Assembly (NCBI RefSeq): GCF_000003605.2
Contig: NW_003120922.1
Coordinates: forward strand, 423,517-434,076
Source: Saccoglossus kowalevskii
Lineage: Eukaryota; Hemichordata; Enteropneusta; Harrimaniidae
DNA length: 10,560 nt
Direction of reading: 5' to 3'
Positions 7,579 through 10,560 of the stretch are shown one piece after another. The notes under the pieces were generated by a model that made no database searches, had not been told where the DNA came from, and was given only the letters and a program-made list of their open reading frames with translations. A program made the position numbers and the translations under genes. The stretch's first letter is position 1. Each line of letters begins with the position of its first letter.

Positions 7579-7887
7579 TTTAAAGCGCGGGGGTTGTCGC
7601 GCTGCGCATGTGCAACATTTGTGTTGATAAACAGTGATTTTCCCACAATCCAATGCGCTCTTCAAATTGAAATCACAAGTATTAGGTTTGCCCTGGGCGA
7701 GACTTGCACTGAATACCGCCGGTGACTCCTTCGATACTTTTCAATCACCTAAAAATTACCTAATTAAAACTTGGAAATGTCTCAGTTTGTACTCGTTGAT
7801 CTGCGCAACAGTCAAAGTCGCCATCTTTGTTTATATGAGACCCATATATCTCGCGCATGCGTGGTGCGACGACTACAGCCCTTTAAA
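7579..7887. mobile_element. 309-bp MITE-like element with TTTAAAG inverted ends
   Basis: The left end (7579-7613) and the reverse complement of the right end (7853-7887) both begin TTTAAAG and match at 26 of 35 positions by hand alignment, including CGCATG near the inner edge. The right end also matches the left end of the shorter element at 9927-10039 at about 25 of 32 positions. TTAA lies inside each TTTAAA boundary, as would be left by a TTAA-targeting (piggyBac-type) element, but the boundary is symmetric and so does not prove a target duplication. There is no transposase frame. The inner ends form NRF-1-like sites (TGCGCATGTGCA, 7603-7614; CGCGCATGCGTG, 7852-7863), each one base off YGCGCAYGCGCR. 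A shared promoter motif set is therefore the competing explanation. Confidence 0.4.
7760..7824 (-). CDS. Candidate first coding exon, minus strand
   Basis: ACAAAGATGGCGAC on the minus strand puts an ATG (7824-7822) in strong context (A at -3, G at +4) inside a near-canonical YY1 motif, with an in-frame TAA nine bases upstream. The frame reads MATLTVAQINEY and continues for 21 codons to ATTAG|GTAATTTT, a usable donor (phase 2). About 30 bp upstream is the NRF-1-like palindrome at 7852-7863. NRF-1 and YY1 sites around a start codon are a hallmark of housekeeping promoters. A phase-compatible acceptor (TTTATCAG, exon from 7310) would add 22 codons to a TGA, but it is unremarkable. I did not recognise the peptide. 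Confidence 0.28.
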
Positions 7888-8440
7888 TTCCAATAACTCA
7901 GATTAGATTTTCTTTTACGGGCAGCGATACGTTTCAGCCAGTTTTGGTATCTAAAATGTGAAACGAAGAACTTTCGCCGACAACCAATAGGATAAGTTAA
8001 TATATTGTTAATAAGTTGTTTGATGTATTCGTCTACTAATATACTCTATTTAATCTTTCCCTGAAATTTGATCACGGTACTAACGGTTCATCCAATTGTG
8101 AATCGAATGCCCAATGGACAAGTGAAACTGTCTCATCACAGCGCGGTGCTGAACGTATGTGGCTTCCAGTCACTTTAAAAAATTGTAGATTCAGATGTCT
8201 CTGTGACCCAGATGCCAGGAAGCCCATCAGGTTGTGTTCTTACACCGCTCTCGAGACCATCTTGCCAGAAGGATCGCTGAAGGATTCGCGCCTTCGTTCT
8301 AGTAGTAAAGTTGGGTTGCAGGTTCGGTCGTCCCGGTAGATATACGTAATAACAGCTCGGATCACGTCTTGGACTCTCTACGGAGACAAGGTTTCGAACT
8401 TTAACTTTAGAAACGCGAGTGGGCGAACCTTCGAGAGAAT
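7888..8440. other. Stretch with no supportable gene
   Basis: The ATG frame at 8157-8339 (60 codons) is open and rich in R, L and S, with three cysteines near the start (CRFRCLCD region), but no zinc-binding spacing or domain is convincing. The start has G at +4 but a T at -1 and weak flanks. No promoter or splice signals bracket it well. Confidence 0.4.
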
Positions 8441-8442
8441 GA

Positions 8443-8673
8443 ATGACGTATTTTAATTTAACAGTACTTGGAGGTGTTATAGTTCAGTATTTGAAAGATG
8501 GTACGCGTGAAATGGTGACACTTTTCGCGTTCGTAATGATGGCGTTATCATTTTCTAGTAGCAAAGCGTGGCTGGCCTTATTTCAATTGAGAGTTCTTTG
8601 CACGCGGTTAAAAATTCAGTTAACTTTTATATATACGGTACGAATCGCACATATGAGCAACACATACGAGTAA
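8443..8673 (+). CDS. Weak small ORF, 76 codons, one hydrophobic segment
   Basis: ATGACGTATTTT starts a frame reading MTYFNLTVLGGVIVQYLKDG, with a hydrophobic segment near residues 24-45 and a basic, moderately hydrophobic tail ending SNTYE. An inner ATGATGGCG at residues 32-33 resembles a YY1-type start. The frame stops at TAA 8671-8673, exactly where a perfect 8-bp hairpin begins. It overlaps a CRE half site TGACGTAT at its first codons. No family was recognised, and the length is compatible with chance. Confidence 0.12.
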   Translation: MTYFNLTVLGGVIVQYLKDGTREMVTLFAFVMMALSFSSSKAWLALFQLRVLCTRLKIQLTFIYTVRIAHMSNTYE

Positions 8674-8692
8674 ATGCCTTTTGGAGGCATTT
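8672..8692. repeat. Perfect 8-bp hairpin with 5-base loop
   Basis: AAATGCCT (8672-8679) and AGGCATTT (8685-8692) flank TTTGG. It overlaps the stop codon of the small open frame on the left. It resembles a terminator hairpin in shape, but with no T run and in eukaryotic DNA, that reading is not supported. Confidence 0.55.
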
Positions 8693-9110
8693 GAATTATG
8701 AGCTCATTCAGTAAGTCGGCGTGCTTAGGAAAATGTTCGTGGTCGTGGGTAACACGCACTTGAAAATGTACACGTCACACGTGTTGTTAAACGTGTATCT
8801 ATTAATAATAAGAGTTTCTAATTATGGGAAAAACAGAGCAAATGGTAACATAAAGTGACATATACATAGATTGACTAGCAGACTACAGGTGTCATATGGG
8901 TGGCCCGTTGCTTTTTTTTTTTTGCGCGCGCTAATGTGAATTCACGATTGTTTCACAGTCCATTTCATTTCACCCACAGAAATAAGTACGGGGCTGTCTG
9001 CATACTGATGAATAATTCCACCATGACATCGCATATTTTACCTCGGACCTGTTTTGTGTGCAGTCGTCCGTTTGTATATCTCTAGATAGCGTAATCTACT
9101 GTCAATATTA
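8693..9110. other. Stretch with E-box palindrome, otherwise nothing
   Basis: ACACGTGT at 8777-8784 is an E-box-centred palindrome, repeated exactly at 7511-7518. A 12-base T run lies near 8911-8922 within the small frame starting at 8900, which has no recognisable domain. Confidence 0.4.
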
Positions 9111-9114
9111 ACTT

Positions 9115-9137
9115 TGACGTATATGCCAATGACCAAT
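9115..9137 (+). promoter_or_regulatory. CRE half site with two CCAAT boxes
   Basis: TGACGTAT (9115-9122) is followed at once by CCAAT at 9126-9130 and 9133-9137. This repeats on a smaller scale the CRE plus CCAAT arrangement at 6530-6679. The function is inferred from motif company only. Confidence 0.2.
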
Positions 9138-9333
9138 GAAAACGAGTCAAAATATAAATTCAAAAACAATTTAGCACAATGAAGAATATAAAACTATACA
9201 CAGTTTTCGATTGACCAACGCATGTTTTTTTTTGCGTCGCGCTCGGTGACTCGAAGTCTCGTACACTACGCGTGAAATAGTACGCGTGCTTTCACAAACT
9301 AAAAACGCGGTGCGTTGCGGCTGTGTTGGCCGT

Positions 9334-9360
9334 GGCGCTACGTGGCGACTGTGACGTTTC
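9334..9360 (-). repeat. Inverted fragment related to the minisatellite
   Basis: On the minus strand this reads AAACGTCACAGTC followed by CCACGTAGCGC. The first 13-mer is present exactly at 2608-2620 and the second 11-mer exactly at 2647-2657, in the degenerate left part of the minisatellite. The whole also matches the main 38-bp unit at about 20 of 24 positions. The intervening 26 bases of the left array are reduced to one base here. It lies in a CpG-rich patch (about 9230-9361) that otherwise holds nothing recognised. It may be a dispersed relic of the same repeat. Confidence 0.4.
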
Positions 9361-9645
9361 GAGGTTAATTATTTTTGCCAGAAGTACCAAATAATATTGT
9401 TGAAATGCACACAACACATGCAAATAGGTTTTATCTTTCGAGACACGCGCATTTAATAATTAGTTTTGAATTAGTGTGGTTGTAGCAGTCGATAACTGAG
9501 CCGTGCAACATTCATTTGAATGACGTTGACGGCTCTTGGGTCTATCTCCTTCGTTTAATGTTGACAACCGTGGTAACACTGTACATTGTCAAATGTAATT
9601 GCGATTGCGGTTTACACTACTAAGCATTGAGCAAACCGATCTCCT

Positions 9646-9867
9646 ATGGAAAGACAACAACTTGCAATTAATCAGTTTGATGAGTCAGAGGGCCCCCAAG
9701 AGAGTCCAAGATCGATTAATGGGCTGGTTTTGCGTCAACACTGTGCAAGGATGAATCATCAACTACTTCGTACGGCACGACTCATTCCCATTCACTCAGA
9801 GAGTGCTTCTTTTCCGCTTGGCAAACGTATCTTTGATTCTGTTTTAAACGATTTTATATTTGTCTGA
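9646..9867 (+). CDS. Weak small ORF, 73 codons, soluble
   Basis: ATGGAAAGACAAC starts a frame reading MERQQLAINQFDESEGPQES, then a basic middle (LVLRQHCARMNHQLLRTARL region) and a hydrophobic C-terminus ending FIFV, stop at 9865-9867. It has G at +4 but a C at -3. The composition is balanced and protein-like, unlike most frames here, and it is not driven by simple repeats. No domain, splice partner or promoter was found. It might be a small ORF or part of an exon. Confidence 0.15.
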   Translation: MERQQLAINQFDESEGPQESPRSINGLVLRQHCARMNHQLLRTARLIPIHSESASFPLGKRIFDSVLNDFIFV

Positions 9868-9923
9868 ATCATCCTTTAGTTCGCTGTCGTGATTTGTACC
9901 TTACTGAAAAAATCACGATTCAG
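9864..9923. repeat. 14-bp inverted repeat with one arm interrupted
   Basis: The right arm AAATCACGATTCAG (9910-9923) is the reverse complement of CTGAATCGTGATTT. The left side contains that word split into CTGAAT (9864-9869) and CGTGATTT (9888-9895), with 18 extra bases between. The uninterrupted inner part alone is a 9-bp stem (9887-9895 with 9910-9918) around a 14-base loop. It ends four bases before the element at 9927. Confidence 0.5.
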
Positions 9924-9926
9924 TTT

Positions 9927-10039
9927 ATTTTAAAGGGCGGTGTTCGTCGCGCAGCGCGTGTTCGTGTTCATGCAAACAAACGTCGCTATGAGTCCCTTAT
10001 CAAACAGGACGCGGCGTGATGACCACCGCCCTTTAAAAT
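9927..10039. mobile_element. 113-bp MITE-like inverted-repeat element
   Basis: ATTTTAAAGGGCGGTG (9927-9942) is a perfect 16-bp inverted repeat of CACCGCCCTTTAAAAT (10024-10039). The arms continue imperfectly, with about 10 of 14 further matches and mostly G/A differences, to give stems near 30 bp. The left arm matches the right end of the 309-bp element at about 25 of 32 positions. TTAA sits within each boundary. There is no coding capacity; the minus-strand open frame over it starts from the right and has no recognised domain. It reads as a non-autonomous transposon of the same family, or a shorter deletion product. It is the stronger of the two element calls. Confidence 0.6.
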
Positions 10040-10457
10040 CAGGCGTGCTAGTATGTATGCACTCATGTCTTCGCCGATGGATGTACACGTGAAGACTCTT
10101 TGCGTAGTACACCATAGAATACAATTTTTTTTCGCGGTGTCTTCAACTGTAAATTTCAGTTATTTTTTTTGTGTGTGTGGCGACATCTTTACACTTTGCA
10201 TGTATTTTTTTTTTCTTTCTGGTTGCAATTCTTTTTAAAATCAAATCTTTCGGCAACACCCATGATTTATAATGATCGATGGTAGACGCGTATACGCCAG
10301 TCCAATATTATTGTATCTTTGCTTTTTACACATTTTAAAGTTACCCTTGTTTAAATTGACTAAACTATTTTGAAAAGGTTACAACAAATTAAAAGAGAAC
10401 AAAAAAGTCGCAGGGAAAAAACAGCTACTTGTAATTAGAAAACTATCATTACTTTTT
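10040..10457. other. Stretch with T runs, no supportable gene
   Basis: An E-box CACGTG lies at 10086-10091. Several runs of 8 to 10 T residues occur between 10125 and 10215, together with short GTGTGTG and TTTCTTTCT words. The two small frames here are shaped by these T runs and read as poly-F, so I leave them out. Nothing else is seen before the hairpin at 10458. Confidence 0.5.
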
Positions 10458-10488
10458 AGCTCCGCTGTCGACTTTGTCGAGCGGAGCT
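10458..10488. repeat. Strong GC-rich hairpin beside the GTC array
   Basis: AGCTCCGCT (10458-10466) pairs perfectly with AGCGGAGCT (10480-10488). Inside, a two-base bulge GT is followed by CGAC paired with GTCG (10469-10472 with 10476-10479), around a TTT loop. The 13-bp stem is the most stable short hairpin seen in the window. It lies 17 bases before the CCGTCGT array, and the two may belong to one repeat element whose body runs off the right edge. Confidence 0.75.
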
Positions 10489-10505
10489 TATCATATGAGT
10501 GATTG

Positions 10506-10560
10506 TCCGTCGTCGTCCGTCGTCCGTCGTCGTCGTCCGTCGTCCGTCGTCCGTCGTCCG
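10506..10560. repeat. CCGTCGT/GTC microsatellite, cut by window end
   Basis: The sequence consists of CCGTCGT heptamers interspersed with extra GTC triplets, giving runs of the two periods 6-7 and 3. At least seven CCGTCG cores are visible, and the array continues to the last base, so its full length is unknown. It is CpG-rich. The mixture of TCG/GTC triplets and CCGTCGT units suggests slippage from a single GTC-type seed. Confidence 0.9.

Noticed and set aside
8385-8405. GGTTTCGAACTTTAAC as a tRNA T-arm
   Set aside because: No acceptor stem, D-arm or anticodon arm can be built around it.
1-10560. CRISPR array, prophage, insertion sequence or bacterial operon
   Set aside because: No regular spaced repeats, no long frames, no ribosome binding sites, and composition and signals that fit animal nuclear DNA.

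Overview
The window looks like non-repetitive, gene-poor DNA from an invertebrate animal nucleus. The evidence is AT-rich sequence with no visible loss of CpG, many short simple repeats, AATAAA signals, eukaryotic splice-like sites, and no long reading frame on either strand. The longest open frames (about 100 codons) are what chance gives at this base composition, and several of them start only at GTG or TTG. There are no ribosome binding sites, operons, tRNAs, rRNAs or prokaryotic signals. I cannot name the species. A marine invertebrate is a guess based on overall feel, not on a marker. No protein family was recognised anywhere, so every gene call below is a structural hypothesis (promoter motifs, start context, splice-like sites, phase), not a homology call.

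The most coherent gene signals are on the minus strand. (1) At 7824-7760 an ATG in strong start context, embedded in a YY1-type AAGATGGCGAC motif, opens a 21-codon frame that runs into a splice donor. Upstream of it lies an NRF-1-like palindrome. (2) At 2535-2314 a 74-codon frame begins exactly at an acceptor-like CAG and ends in TGA, followed by two AATAAA signals, like a terminal exon. These two could be the ends of one leftward gene, but I could not place internal exons with confidence. (3) At the left edge (135-31) a CRE palindrome, a GC box, an AAAATGGCGG motif and a good splice donor resemble the promoter and first exon of another leftward gene that leaves the window.

The repeat content is clearer. 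Two elements bounded by TTTAAAG inverted repeats (7579-7887 and 9927-10039) appear to be related miniature transposon-like elements, and the ends of the larger one also form the NRF-1-like sites. A 38-bp minisatellite built from 19-bp half units lies at 2606-2849, with a short inverted relative at 9334-9360. The right edge has a strong hairpin (10458-10488) followed by a CCGTCGT/GTC array that runs off the end. Smaller items are a (GGGGT)4 quadruplex motif, A-, T- and tetranucleotide-rich tracts, and short perfect hairpins.

Three perfect TGACGTCA palindromes (120, 6530, 7215), CCAAT boxes and E-boxes are scattered in clusters, which suggests regulatory intergenic or intronic DNA. The remaining long stretches (parts of 573-1343, 2960-3540, 3763-5400, 5643-6170, 7888-8440, 10040-10457) hold nothing I can support.
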